Shown here piece after piece: positions 39,001 to 48,450 of a stretch of 64,000 bases of DNA. The notes beneath the pieces were generated by a model. The model saw nothing but the letters and a program-made list of their open reading frames with translations, was not told the DNA's origin and did no database searches. The stretch comes from Streptomyces sp. NBC_00190 (lineage in GTDB: Bacteria > Actinomycetota > Actinomycetes > Streptomycetales > Streptomycetaceae). Made by a program: the position numbers and the translations under genes. Within the stretch, counting starts at the first letter, position 1; the number at the start of each line of letters is the position of its first letter. The stretch is taken from assembly GCF_036203305.1 (NCBI RefSeq), contig NZ_CP108131.1, positions 372,001-436,000 on the forward strand, written 5' to 3'.

Positions 39001-41763
39001 GTGCGCCCTACTCGTATGACCGTCCTGCTCACCGCGGGCCTTGTCACCCTCCTCGGTATACCGGCGGTTGCCGCCGCCGAGACCCCGACGGACCTGTATG
39101 TGAACAACGGGCAAGGCTCCGGATGCAGGGATTCCGGAGCGGGGACGCAGGACGTCCCGTTCTGCTCGATCTCGGCGGCGGCCAAGGTGGTCAAGCCGGG
39201 ACAGACCGTGCGGATCGTTTCGGGTGCCGACATCGACGAGGCCGTCACGATCGACCGCTCCGGAGATCCGGGCAAGCCGATCACCTTCACCACCGATGCA
39301 CGTGACGGCTCCCGGGGCTGGGCGGATCTGCACCAGCCGCTGACCATCAGCGGTGCCTCCCACGTCGTGCTCCGCGGGGTGGATGCCACAAAGGGTGTCA
39401 CGGTCAGCCGTTCCGACGACGTCGTACTGGAGCGGATCTCCGGTAGTAACAACGGCGGTCTCGCCGTCGGCGAAGGGAGCACGGATGTACGTGCCATCCG
39501 GAGCGGCCTGGCCCGGGTCCGGATCGACGGTGGCTCCCAGCGCACCGTGCTCAGCCGCAACCTCATCGGGTTCGGCGAAAACGCGGCCTCGACGCTCACC
39601 GTCGTCGATGCACCCGGCACCGTCATCACCAACAACAGCATCAGCGGGGAGTGCGGGCCGATCGTCTCCGTGGGCGGCGGCTCGACCGGCTCCGCCCTGT
39701 TCAACAACGTGCTCAACAGCATCATCGTGAGCGGGTGCAGGGCGCCCAAGGAGCCGCTGGGCGGCATCGCGGTGGCGCAGGCCGCGGCGGCGGGCACCCG
39801 GACCGACTACAACCTGATCACCGGTAATCCCGGGCTCACCATGGTCCCTTACAACTGGTCCGGCACGGGCTATCGGACACTGGCCGAGTTCCAGGCCGCG
39901 AGCGGCCAGGGCGCGCACGACATCCTGACCCCGTCGCGCGACGGCGTCGGCTTGATCGAGGGCTCGCCCACCATCGATTCCGCCGACGCAACGGCTCCGG
40001 GCGTCCTGCTGACCGACCGGTACGAGAATCCGGCTGTGGACGACCCGCGTGTTCCGAACACCGGCAAGGACGGCGGGCATCTGGACCGGGGCGCCGACGA
40101 GTTTTCGGACATCATGAGTGCCGTCGAGCCGATGGAACTCGACGAGACCTGGGCGCCGGTGGGCACCAAAGTGACGGTGAAGGCCGCCACGAACAGCCGC
40201 TGGCCCACGGCGCTGGTCTACACCGTGGACTTCGGCGACGGAACCGCTCCTGTGGTCACCCGGCAGGGCGACGCCGACCACATCACCGCTGCCCACGTCT
40301 ACACCTCGCCCTGCGACTGCGCGGTCAAGGTGACGGCGGTCAACGGCATCGGGACTAAGGTCTCGGCCTCACGGTCGACCAAGGTGGCCCCGGCAGGCCC
40401 GCTGACCGCCGCTTTCACCGCCACGGCCGTCCTGCCGCGGTGGGACGACCCGAAGGGTGGCACCCCGCTGACCTTCGCTGTCGACCCCTCGGCCACCGCG
40501 GCACCGTGGCAGGTGTCAGGCGTGGACGTGGACTTCGGTGACGGCGCCTCCCAGCACGTCGACAGCCTTCAAGCGGTCCGGCACACCTACCCCGCCTTCG
40601 GCGACTACAAGGTGAGCGTCACCGTAACCGACGTCAAAGGCACCAAGTCCACCTCCAGCCGGAGCGTAAAGGTCGATTACGCGCCGTCCGGCTACGTGGC
40701 CACCGAGCCCTTCCGCCTCCTGGACACCCGCACCACCCACACCCCGCTCCAGGGCGGCGAACCCCTGGCCGTACAACTGCCCACGGGCACCGCCGTACCG
40801 GGTCACGAACTTTCGGCGGGTATGACCGCAGCCGTCCTGAACGTGACCGTGACCGACTCCACCGAGGACGCCCACCTCACCGTCTGGCCGGCGGGCCAGA
40901 CGCCCCCCGCGAGCTCGAACGTGAACGTCGCCGCGGGCGGCACCTCGTCCAATACGGTCACCGTCCCCGTCGGTCTCGCAGGCAAGGTGCTGGCGCAGCT
41001 CAACTCGGGCCGGGCGTCGGTCATCGTGGACTTCCTCGGCTACTACCAGCCCAACATCGGTCAGCGCTTCACCCCGCTGCCCCCGACCCGCCTCCTGGAC
41101 ACCCGCACCACGGGCGCTCCGCTGGCCGAAAGCGTATTCTTCACCGTCAAAGTCGCGGGTCTTGCCGGGATTCCGGCCGATGCCACCGCCGTCGCGCTCA
41201 ACCTGACAAGCACCGGCGCCACGAGCAACTCGCACGTCGTCGTCTATCCGGACCCGGCGCATCAAGCCGCGACGTCGAACCTCAACCCGGAGCCGGGCAA
41301 GGACAAGTCGAACCAGGTGATCGTCCCCGTAGGTCCGCAGGGCACCGTCGCGCTCAACATCAACACCGGCTCCACCCACGTGATCCTCGACGCGGTCGGC
41401 TACTACGGCAAGGACGGCAAGACGCTCTTCACGCCGACCGTCCCGCGCCGCCTGGCCGACACCCGCAGCACCGGCAAGGTGGCCCCCGGTACCGCCACCA
41501 CGGTCTCGGGCCTGCCGGCGGATGCTGTCGGTGCGGTCCTCAACGTCACCGCGACCGATTCCACGGCCCCGACCTTCCTGACCGCGTACGGGTACGGCGC
41601 CACCCGCCCCGAGGCGAGCAGCCTCAACACCCGCCCCGGCGCAACCGTGCCGAACCACGTCACCACCCCGGTCGGCGACGGCGGCCGCGTCAGCATCTGG
41701 AACAGCTACGGCGGCTCCACCCACGTGATCACGGACCTGCTCGGCTACTTCACCAAGGGCTGA
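39001..41763 (+). CDS. large secreted beta-helix / PKD-domain protein
   Basis: 920 residues from GTG 39001, with AAAGGAG upstream (an in-frame ATG at 38878 would give an unlikely long leader). Signal peptide VLLTAGLVTLLGIPAVAAAE. Residues about 30-370: right-handed beta-helix of pectate-lyase shape with short ladder repeats (VTIDRSGDPGKPITF; SGASHVVLRGVDATKG). About 385-570: two PKD domains (YTVDFGDGTAP; VDVDFGDGASQ). About 580-920: three repeats of roughly 110 residues, each opening with RLLDTRTT or RLADTRST and closing GYY or GYF, probable beta-sandwich adhesion modules. Likely a cell-surface or matrix polysaccharide-binding protein; no enzyme site is evident. Confidence 0.75.
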   Translation: MRPTRMTVLLTAGLVTLLGIPAVAAAETPTDLYVNNGQGSGCRDSGAGTQDVPFCSISAAAKVVKPGQTVRIVSGADIDEAVTIDRSGDPGKPITFTTDARDGSRGWADLHQPLTISGASHVVLRGVDATKGVTVSRSDDVVLERISGSNNGGLAVGEGSTDVRAIRSGLARVRIDGGSQRTVLSRNLIGFGENAASTLTVVDAPGTVITNNSISGECGPIVSVGGGSTGSALFNNVLNSIIVSGCRAPKEPLGGIAVAQAAAAGTRTDYNLITGNPGLTMVPYNWSGTGYRTLAEFQAASGQGAHDILTPSRDGVGLIEGSPTIDSADATAPGVLLTDRYENPAVDDPRVPNTGKDGGHLDRGADEFSDIMSAVEPMELDETWAPVGTKVTVKAATNSRWPTALVYTVDFGDGTAPVVTRQGDADHITAAHVYTSPCDCAVKVTAVNGIGTKVSASRSTKVAPAGPLTAAFTATAVLPRWDDPKGGTPLTFAVDPSATAAPWQVSGVDVDFGDGASQHVDSLQAVRHTYPAFGDYKVSVTVTDVKGTKSTSSRSVKVDYAPSGYVATEPFRLLDTRTTHTPLQGGEPLAVQLPTGTAVPGHELSAGMTAAVLNVTVTDSTEDAHLTVWPAGQTPPASSNVNVAAGGTSSNTVTVPVGLAGKVLAQLNSGRASVIVDFLGYYQPNIGQRFTPLPPTRLLDTRTTGAPLAESVFFTVKVAGLAGIPADATAVALNLTSTGATSNSHVVVYPDPAHQAATSNLNPEPGKDKSNQVIVPVGPQGTVALNINTGSTHVILDAVGYYGKDGKTLFTPTVPRRLADTRSTGKVAPGTATTVSGLPADAVGAVLNVTATDSTAPTFLTAYGYGATRPEASSLNTRPGATVPNHVTTPVGDGGRVSIWNSYGGSTHVITDLLGYFTKG

Positions 41764-41816
41764 GCCCCACAAGACGCCTTCACGTGGAGCAACAACAGCG
41801 ACATCTTTGAGAACCG

Positions 41817-41856
41817 CAACTGGCGCTGCCGCCCCATGGGGCGGCAGGGCCAGTTG
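41817..41856. terminator. 40-bp near-perfect hairpin
   Basis: CAACTGGC-G-CTGCCGCCCC, loop AT, GGGGCGGCAG-G-GCCAGTTG: a 19-position stem with only one mismatch, 53 bases past the beta-helix gene. Could end transcripts from both sides. Confidence 0.7.
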
Positions 41857-42030
41857 TCTGGTGCATACGAATGACGTTCCTGCTGCTGCCTTTGCGGGCG
41901 CAGCGGTGACGGTCCTGAGTCGGCGCCTGTCCACACGCTGCGCGACGACCTGGCTGCGGACCTGGCCGGCTACCGGCGCCAGAACCGCTACGACAGGGAA
42001 ATGGGAGCCGCGGGCTGGAAGGCCCGCCGG

Positions 42031-42258
42031 TCAGGCGACCTCCTGGCGCTCGGGCACCTTCCGCGTCTTCACGCCGACAACGATGAGCGCCAGCCCCACG
42101 ACGAAGATGCCGAGGTAAGCGGTGGACGGAAGGTCGACGACCTTGTGCATCCAGCCCCACTCCGTGCCGAAGAAGGTCTGCGAAGCGAAGCTGATAAGCC
42201 CCTGGGCTCCTACGACGTAGCCGATGCTTTCGACGGTGTATCCGATGGTTGTTCGCAC
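42031..42258 (-). CDS. small membrane protein
   Basis: 75 residues from GTG 42258 with GAGAGGG 7 bases upstream. Two hydrophobic segments: GYVVGAQGLISFASQ (weak) and AYLGIFVVGLALIVVGV, joined by an aromatic loop (FFGTEWGWMHKVVDLP), then a positively charged tail. It follows the next upstream gene by 12 bases, so the two form an operon. Function unknown. Confidence 0.55.
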   Translation of the reverse strand: MRTTIGYTVESIGYVVGAQGLISFASQTFFGTEWGWMHKVVDLPSTAYLGIFVVGLALIVVGVKTRKVPERQEVA

Positions 42259-42270
42259 GGATCAACCCTC

Positions 42271-42651
42271 TCACCGCGCTGGCCGCAAGATCGTCCTCCT
42301 CAGGGCCGAAAACACAGTAGGCCAAAGGATGCAGTCGCTTGCGGCGGCAGCGCCGCCCGGCACCCCGAGCAGAGCGGCCATGGAATCGAGGTCGAGGGTG
42401 GTCACGGCGCCGTCCACAGCAACGATCAGCGGCCAGGGCGACCCGTCCCATTCCTTGGCGAGTACGCGGACGGGTCGGGCGGGGTAGGCCGCATTGATCC
42501 GGACCTCGGCGAGGGCTGCCACGCGGGCCCGTGCCGGGGTGAGTCCTGGCTCGCTGACCTTCTCGCCGTCGAGGGTGGCGATACCGGATGACGTGAGGGT
42601 GATTGTGTAGACGGGGGTGGGGGCTGCGATGCACCGCGTCCATGTCAGCAC
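42271..42651 (-). CDS. hypothetical protein
   Basis: 126 residues from GTG 42651, with GAGGAGGGCG about 12 bases upstream. Strand-rich start (PVYTITLTSSGIATLDGEKV), helical middle (TPARARVAALAEVRINAAYP), and ending (LIVAVDGAVTTLDLDSMAAL). Soluble. Co-transcribed with the small membrane protein. No family recognised. Confidence 0.5.
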   Translation of the reverse strand: MLTWTRCIAAPTPVYTITLTSSGIATLDGEKVSEPGLTPARARVAALAEVRINAAYPARPVRVLAKEWDGSPWPLIVAVDGAVTTLDLDSMAALLGVPGGAAAASDCILWPTVFSALRRTILRPAR

Positions 42652-43219
42652 ACCGAGATAAGTACGCCCTCCTCACCAGCACAGACCGATAGCACCTGAC
42701 ACAACGTCACTACCATCTCTCACTGACACGAACACGGCACATCGCACCCGGCCGGCGAGGCCGACCCGCCCGGTCGCGGGCAGGACACCGGCCAAGTCTC
42801 GGCGGCCTCGACCCTGGACAAATAGGCCGGCGCGACTTCGAGCATCACCTCCCCCGGCACGAACGCTGCCGCCACTGCAAGCAAGGTGTCGACGATCCAC
42901 CGTGGGTCGAAGTCGGCCAAGAGGCGGCGCGGTTCCTCCTCGGGGGGGGCGATCTGCTGGGCGAGGCGAGCACGGTGCGGTCGATGGAGGGGCCGACCGC
43001 GGCGAGGACCAGGCGCTGGAGCTCGGACGGCTCTGCCTCCACCTCCCGCTGGAGGGGAGGGCGGGGTACGTCTGGTCAACCGTGTCATCGTTGGCCACCC
43101 ACGCAAAGGCCCACGGACGGCCCCCAGCAGAGTGCACGCCCGAATGTCGGCGCGGGTCCACTCACCAGCTGATCAGCCAGATCACCATCGGCCCACAGGG
43201 CACCGCTAGTCTTCCGATC
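42652..43219. other. degraded gene region
   Basis: On the minus strand, EPSELQRLVLAAVGPSIDRTV and, in a second frame, LLADFDPRWIVDTLLAVAAA then VPGEVMLEVAPAYLSRVEAA look like parts of one protein broken near 42950, where a run of G occurs. No start or family could be fixed. Confidence 0.35.
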
Positions 43220-43846
43220 ATGGCCTTGCGACCCGATGAGTTCTACGACCACGCACGTGCGGCTGCGGATGATGAGCTTCGGCTTCCATTGGCACGGATG
43301 ACCGGATGGGACATCAGCCCGTTCGAACCGGATGGACTTCGCGTCGCGCCGCTACGCCCGCCCGTTCTGCCCGAGCCTGGGCGGCACGGTGAGGACCCGG
43401 CGGACTGCGACGTGTGCCGCGCCAGAGACGAAGGCATCTGGCTCAACGACCGGTGGCGCCTGGCCCGGATACCGGGCGTCGGTGTGCCACTGGTGCTGAT
43501 GCTCTACCCACGCGACCACTACGACATGGCGGATCTGCCCGACGAGTTGGCCGCCGAACTCGGGGTGCTCACCACTCACATCGTCCGCCACGTACAGGCA
43601 CTGCCTCACATCTCCCGAGCCCACGTCTACCGGATCGGGGACGGAGCCGCACACCTGCACCTCTGGTTCTTCGCCCGACCCGAGGGACAGGTCCAGCTGT
43701 ACGGGTCGTGGTTGCCCGTCTGGGACGACCTACTGCCGGAGTACCCGGCGGATGTAGCCGATGCAGACGCAACCGCCGTTGCCGACGCTCTGGTTGCCTC
43801 GTACGGAGGTCGTCGCTCCGCCGCCGACGAGCAGATGCACCTCTGA
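43220..43846 (+). CDS. HIT/GalT-like protein
   Basis: 208 residues from ATG 43220. The C-terminal HLHLWFFARPEGQ has the spaced histidines of the HIT/galactose-1-phosphate uridylyltransferase fold, and DCDVCRARDEGIW near residue 55 is a possible zinc-binding CxxC. YPRDHYDMADLPDELAAELG is the usual HIT central helix. The exact HxHxH triad is modified (HLHLW), so catalytic activity is uncertain; nucleotide binding or hydrolysis is the family expectation. Confidence 0.6.
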   Translation: MALRPDEFYDHARAAADDELRLPLARMTGWDISPFEPDGLRVAPLRPPVLPEPGRHGEDPADCDVCRARDEGIWLNDRWRLARIPGVGVPLVLMLYPRDHYDMADLPDELAAELGVLTTHIVRHVQALPHISRAHVYRIGDGAAHLHLWFFARPEGQVQLYGSWLPVWDDLLPEYPADVADADATAVADALVASYGGRRSAADEQMHL

Positions 43847-44049
43847 CTTCGCGCCCGTAGCGGGCCGGTCGAGACGAGGACCGGGCCGAGTGGACGAGTG
43901 CGGGGCCGTGCAGGGTGATTCTGCCCGGCCCCGCTGTCGCCGGGTCAGCCGAAGTCAAGCGTCTCCTGTGCCGGGGCGGGGCGGGGCGGTGGTGCGCAGC
44001 GTCACTGCGACCCGTGACCGGACGGAGCCCGCCCGGCAGGGTTGTCCAT

Positions 44050-44370
44050 GTGATCGAAGTCAACGAACTCACCAAGCGCCGTGGCCACGCTGGCGGACAA
44101 GGCCGCAGGCTCCGAACCCGGTGGATTCCTGGCCTACGACGCCTACCCGGCGACCGGCTACATGACCCTGGTGCTCGTCGCCGGAAGCATGGCCGCCCTT
44201 GCCGTCGTAAGCGAGTACAGCAGCGGATTGATCCGCACCACCACCACGGCCGTCCCCGCCCGTAGTGCGGTGGTGCTGGCCAACGCGGTCGTCACCGCCG
44301 TGCTGTGGACCGCGGTCGGCACGGCCGCCTCGATCGGTTCCTTCCTGGTCCCCCAGGCCATCCTGGAGGA
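44050..44370 (+). pseudogene. ABC transporter: ATPase start joined to permease end
   Basis: GTG 44050 begins IEVNELTKR, the first residues of an ABC ATPase, but the following bases are from the partner ABC-2 permease in another frame: DAYPATGYMTLVLVAGSMAA, VVSEYSSGLIRTTTTAVPAR, VVLANAVVTAVLWTAVGTAA. The Walker A, signature and Walker B motifs and the first permease segments are deleted. The join suggests loss of roughly a thousand or more bases. Confidence 0.7.
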
Positions 44371-44499
44371 ACACAGTCCCCGGGACGTTTCCGAGGACTG
44401 TATGGAGCAAGAAGCTCAGGATGTTCTCCGCGATGGGACTCATGAGGCACAGCGTCGAGCGGGATCCGGGAGACCTCGCAACCGTCGGTGACCGGCGAC

Positions 44500-45150
44500 C
44501 GCAGACCCTGACCCGAAGGTGCGGCTTGCCCTGTCCGTGCACCCCGAGCTGAGCGAGGAGGAACGGGCCGAGGTCGACTACGAGATCCCCGTGAACGACT
44601 GCTTTCACGCGCAGCCCGAGCCCTACGTGCCCCGAGACCCCCAACAGGTCCGCCGAGACGCGAGCTCCGGCCACCCCCTGCTGCCCCGGAAGGCGGCCAC
44701 GGACCACACTCTGCCGCCCGACCTCGTAGAACGCCTGACCGCCGACGACGATCTCGGCGTACGCGTACTGCTGGCCCAGAACCATCCGCAGGCCCCGGCG
44801 TCACTCCTGCTGCGCAGCTTCCTTGAGTACAAAGGCCACGAGCGCGCGCACCTCACCACCCGGCCGAACTTCCCTACGACCGGCCTGGCCGCCTTCGCCG
44901 ACCACGAGGACCCGGAGGTCCGCGCCCTGGCCGCCCGCGACGCCAGACCCTGCCGGCAACCGTGGAGCGGCTCAGCCGCGACCCGGACCCTGCCGTGCGC
45001 GCCGCACTGGCACGCCACCCGAATCTTCCGCAGCCCCGGCTGACAGAACTCCTTGCCGACGAGGAACTGGCTCACGCAGCCGCGGCGAACCCGGCATTGG
45101 ATTCCGAGGTGATTCACCGGCTGGTGACGATGCAGGGACAGCGGGCGTGA
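44500..45150 (+). pseudogene. leucine-repeat-variant (LRV/HEAT-like) protein, frameshifted
   Basis: Repeats of the type DPDPKVRLALSVHPELSEEE, ADDDLGVRVLLAQNHPQAPA, DHEDPEVRALAARDA, then a shift at about 44945 and RDPDPAVRAALARHPNLPQP to the end (45150). The helical repeats are recognisable throughout, but one indel splits the protein and its beginning is unclear. Such proteins are scaffolds or immunity-like partners. Confidence 0.6.
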
Positions 45151-45380
45151 CCGGCTGCGACGTAGCCGGGCCGTTGGACGCCGACAGCGGCGTGCCAGGC
45201 CGCAACCTCGGCGGACGCCCGCACCGTCTGTTGACGCACCCTCGCTGCCCCTGTCCGTGGCATCCCCGCGCACGTGAACCCTTACGGCCGCTTCGAGCTG
45301 GCATGGACTCCCGGCTCGGCCTCGGCCACACCCCGTCGTGCCCGCGCCACGCACGGCCCAAGGGGAGCCGTGGCGGCGGG

Positions 45381-45914
45381 CTAGCGCTCCGTCCCTGCGC
45401 ATCCGGGATCGGCGGCGGCCTGGACGAGGTTGTGTTCCAGGCGTTCCAGGGTGTGCAGGGCCTCGGTGCGCTCGTCGGGGGTCAGGCCTGCGGCAACCAG
45501 GTCTTCGAGTTGGCTCCAGCTCTGTTCGACCTCGCGGCGCAGGGCGTGGCTGGCGGCTGTGGGTTCAATGAGGGACGCGCGCTTGTCGGTGGGTGAAGGG
45601 CGGCGGCGGACGAAGCCGGCCTGCTCCAGGCGCTGGACGGTGCGGGTCATGGTTGCAGCGTCTGAGTCCAGCAGTCGCACCAGGTCGGCCTGGCGCTGGG
45701 GGCCGAGTTCCCACAAGTGCATCATGACCAGCTCCTGGCCCGGGTGCAGGCCGATGCGGCGCAGGAGCTGTCCGGCGTACATGCGGTGCAGCCGGGCCAG
45801 GCGGAAGATCGCGTGACTGATGGGCCCGCCGCTGGCCGCGGCCGGCACCGGAACGCTGGCCTCCTGTCCGGCTGCCGCGGGATCCTTCCCGGCCGCCGGT
45901 GTGGACTGTTCCAT
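45381..45914 (-). CDS. MarR-family regulator
   Basis: 177 residues from ATG 45914, preceded by GGAAGTGAGGG (an upstream start at 45941 is possible). Winged-helix core: GPQRQADLVRLLDSDAATMT, RTVQRLEQAGFVRRRPSPTDKR, then the dimerising helices. MarR proteins are repressors released by phenolic or electrophilic ligands or by cysteine oxidation. It is divergent from the old-yellow-enzyme gene, sharing an upstream region with two inverted repeats, so it most likely represses the flavoenzyme operon and itself. Confidence 0.85.
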   Translation of the reverse strand: MEQSTPAAGKDPAAAGQEASVPVPAAASGGPISHAIFRLARLHRMYAGQLLRRIGLHPGQELVMMHLWELGPQRQADLVRLLDSDAATMTRTVQRLEQAGFVRRRPSPTDKRASLIEPTAASHALRREVEQSWSQLEDLVAAGLTPDERTEALHTLERLEHNLVQAAADPGCAGTER

Positions 45915-46058
45915 CTCTCCCTCACTTCCCTGGTCGATCAACTAACGCTACCGCGAGACATAGCCTCTCAAGGGCCTCACCTGCCTCCCCTTCGCGATTC
46001 CCCTGGCTAGCGGCCGTGATGTGCGTCACATAGCACCCCGGGAATGGCTTCTCCCATC

Positions 46059-46085
46059 TTACTTGTTCAGACAGGTAACTGTTAC
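46059..46085. promoter_or_regulatory. probable MarR operator
   Basis: TTACTTGT and ACAGGTAA form an imperfect 20-bp inverted repeat (46059-46078), overlapped by a perfect GTAAC-T-GTTAC (46075-46085). Lies between divergent marR-type and flavoenzyme genes, about 50 bases before the enzyme ATG. Confidence 0.6.
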
Positions 46086-46133
46086 GTTGGATGCGTCGGG
46101 GCCACCGCCCATCCACTTCCGAGGGAAGAGATC

Positions 46134-47204
46134 ATGACCACTGCTTTCGATCCGATCGTTCTGGGCGGCAAGCCCCTGGCCAGCCGTATCGCGATGGCGC
46201 CGATGACCCGCAGCCGCGCGTACGGGCCCGGCGCGGAGCCGACCGAGCTGATGGCGGAGTACTACGCGCAGCGCGCCAGCGCGGGACTGATCGTCACCGA
46301 GGGCATCCAGCCCTCGCCGGTCGGCCAGGGCTACACCGACACCCCCGGCCTGCACACGCCCGGGCAGGTGGCGGCGTGGCGGACGGTGACCGACGCGGTC
46401 CACCGCGAGGGCGGGGTGATCTTCGCGCAGCTGATGCACACCGGCCGGATCGGCCACCCCAGCCTGCTGCCCGATGGCCTGGTGCCGGTCGCGCCGTCGG
46501 CCGTGGCCGCCAAGGGCCAGGTCTACACCCACGAGGGACCGAAGGACTTCGTGACGCCGAAGGAGCTGAGCGAGGCGGAGATCCGGCAAACGATCAACGA
46601 CTTCGCCCACGCGGCCCTCGGCGCCGTCGAGGCCGGGTTCGACGGCGTAGAGCTCCACGGCGCGAACGGCTACCTCATCCACCAGTTCCTCGCCCCCACC
46701 ACGAACCTGCGCACCGACGCCTGGGGCGGCACGGTCGAGGGCCGGATCCGCTTCGCCGTCGAGGTCACCGCGGCCGTGGCCGCAGCGGTCGGCAGCCATC
46801 GGGTGGGCCTGCGCATCTCGCCCGGCAACCCGTTCAACGACATCGCCGAGCCCCGCCCGGCCGAGGTGTACGAGGCGCTGCTGGACAAGCTCGCCGACAT
46901 GGACTTGGCCTATCTGCACCTGATGGAAGGTCCGGACCGCGACCTCACCGCACGGCTGCGCAAGACATGGACCGGCACGTTCGTCCTCAACCCGTTCACC
47001 TACCCCGAGGTCACCGGCCCCGAGGCGCTGAAGCTGATCGAGGACGGGACGGCGGACATGGTCGCCTACGGGGCGCTGTTCCTGGCCAACCCCGATCTGC
47101 CGCGCCGCCTGGCCGCCGACGGCCCGTTCAACGCCCCGGATGCGTCCACGTTCTACGGCGGCGACCACCGCGGCTACACCGACTACCCGACTCTCGACGT
47201 CTGA
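46134..47204 (+). CDS. old yellow enzyme family alkene reductase
   Basis: 356 residues from ATG 46134, GAGGGAAGAG upstream. FMN barrel start FDPIVLGGKPLASRIAMAPM, then FAQLMHTGRIGHPS, the active-site stretch FDGVELHGANGYLIHQFLAP with histidine and asparagine, GRIRFAVEVTAAVAAAVG and the end ADMVAYGALFLANPDLPRR. Uses NADPH to reduce activated double bonds (enones, quinone-like, nitro compounds). Regulated by the divergent MarR gene. A quinone oxidoreductase gene follows 110 bases on. Confidence 0.9.
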   Translation: MTTAFDPIVLGGKPLASRIAMAPMTRSRAYGPGAEPTELMAEYYAQRASAGLIVTEGIQPSPVGQGYTDTPGLHTPGQVAAWRTVTDAVHREGGVIFAQLMHTGRIGHPSLLPDGLVPVAPSAVAAKGQVYTHEGPKDFVTPKELSEAEIRQTINDFAHAALGAVEAGFDGVELHGANGYLIHQFLAPTTNLRTDAWGGTVEGRIRFAVEVTAAVAAAVGSHRVGLRISPGNPFNDIAEPRPAEVYEALLDKLADMDLAYLHLMEGPDRDLTARLRKTWTGTFVLNPFTYPEVTGPEALKLIEDGTADMVAYGALFLANPDLPRRLAADGPFNAPDASTFYGGDHRGYTDYPTLDV

Positions 47205-47314
47205 GCGGCGAGGCCACCGGCGAGCCCTGCCGACGTGGCCGCCGCCACGGCCACACAGTGAGTCACAGCGCGTGCGGTTCGCCTTCTCCACCCACCTCTA
47301 CCTGGGAGTTCCCG

Positions 47315-48220
47315 ATGTCCACTGCGATCACTTTCTCCGAGTACGGCGCGCCCGAGGCGCTGCGGCCGATGGAGGTCACCCCGCCTGAGCCCGGCCCGGG
47401 CCAGGTCCGGATCAAGGTCAAGGCCGCCTCGGTGAACCCGCTCGACTTGAAGATCCGGTCCGGTCTGATGGCCAAGATCGCCCCCGCGCGTTTCCCGGTG
47501 ATCCCGGGTCTGGACGCGGCCGGTGTCGTCGACGCGGTCGGCGAGGGAGCCGACGGGACCGTCGGGGATGAGGTCCTCGGTGCCACCGTCGACGGCAGCT
47601 ACAGCGAGTACGCCCTGCTGGAGCGGCCGGTGGCCAAGCCCGCATCCCTGTCGTGGGAGACCGCCGCGTCGCTGGTCACGGTCGGCCAGACCGCACACCG
47701 TGTTCTCGGCCAGCTGGGCGTCGAGGCGGGCCAGACCCTGCTCATCCACGGCGCCGCCGGCAGCGTCGGCTACATCGCCGTACAGCTGGCCGCCGCCCGC
47801 GGCATCACCGTCATCGGCACCGTGGGCGACAAGGACATCGAGCGCGTCACGGCCCTCGGAGCCACCGCCGTCCGCTACGGCGACGGCTGGATGGAACGGG
47901 TCGAGGCCGCCGCGCCGGGCGGGGTGGACTTCGTCTTCGACGCCTCCGGCGTCGGCGTGCTCCCCGACTCCGTCGCCCTGACCGGCGATGCGGCCAAGGT
48001 CATCACCATCGCCGACATGTCCGCCCAGCAGCACGGCGTACGCTTCAGCGCCGGCACCGGCGACCGGGGCGGCCAGGCCCTGCCAGAGCTGGTACAGCTG
48101 GCCGCCGACGGGCGGCTCACCGTCCCGGTCTGGCGAACCTACCCTCTGGCCGAGGCCGCCCAGGCGCACGCCGACCTGGAAGCCCACCGCAACCAGGGCA
48201 AGGCCGTCCTCCTGCCCTGA
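47315..48220 (+). CDS. zinc-independent NADPH:quinone oxidoreductase (MDR family)
   Basis: 301 residues from ATG 47315. N-terminal GroES-like fold (EVTPPEPGPGQVRIKVKAAS, NPLDLKIRSG, FPVIPGLDAAGVV) without the zinc cysteines, then Rossmann motif HGAAGSVGYIAVQLAAARG. Matches quinone oxidoreductase/enoyl-reductase-like enzymes that reduce quinones or enals with NADPH. Same direction as the flavoenzyme and probably the same detoxification operon; a terminator hairpin follows at 48238. Confidence 0.85.
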   Translation: MSTAITFSEYGAPEALRPMEVTPPEPGPGQVRIKVKAASVNPLDLKIRSGLMAKIAPARFPVIPGLDAAGVVDAVGEGADGTVGDEVLGATVDGSYSEYALLERPVAKPASLSWETAASLVTVGQTAHRVLGQLGVEAGQTLLIHGAAGSVGYIAVQLAAARGITVIGTVGDKDIERVTALGATAVRYGDGWMERVEAAAPGGVDFVFDASGVGVLPDSVALTGDAAKVITIADMSAQQHGVRFSAGTGDRGGQALPELVQLAADGRLTVPVWRTYPLAEAAQAHADLEAHRNQGKAVLLP

Positions 48221-48237
48221 CCCTGACCCCCCACCCC

Positions 48238-48270
48238 GCCGCCTCGCAGCAATGCAACGGGCGAGGCGGC
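48238..48270 (+). terminator. hairpin terminator
   Basis: GCCGCCTCGC, 13-base loop, GCGAGGCGGC: perfect 10-bp stem 17 bases after the oxidoreductase stop codon. Confidence 0.6.
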
Positions 48271-48329
48271 CCGGGGCCGCGGCCGACACCCTCACCTCAG
48301 CCAGGTGCGGCTCAGCCCCCCGAACCCCA

Positions 48330-48369
48330 GGGCCGGGGCCGGGGCCGGGGCCGGGGCCGGGGCCGGGGC
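48330..48369. repeat. GGGGCC hexanucleotide repeat, about 6.5 copies
   Basis: Uninterrupted GGCCGG units run from 48331 to 48366 with partial units at both ends. The two strands can form G-quadruplex and hairpin structures. It separates the terminator from the HxlR fragment. Confidence 0.85.
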
Positions 48370-48450
48370 ATGAGCTGTACCCGCACGACAGGAGACCGAA
48401 CGCGATGGTCCTGGCTGCCCGCCCCGCCCGATTCGGCGAACTCGGCACCC

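Noticed and set aside
45265..45390. Possible Tn3-type transposase end (IPAHVNPYGRFEL)
   Set aside because: Resembles the closing HxNxxGRY of Tn3 transposases but the context on both sides does not match.
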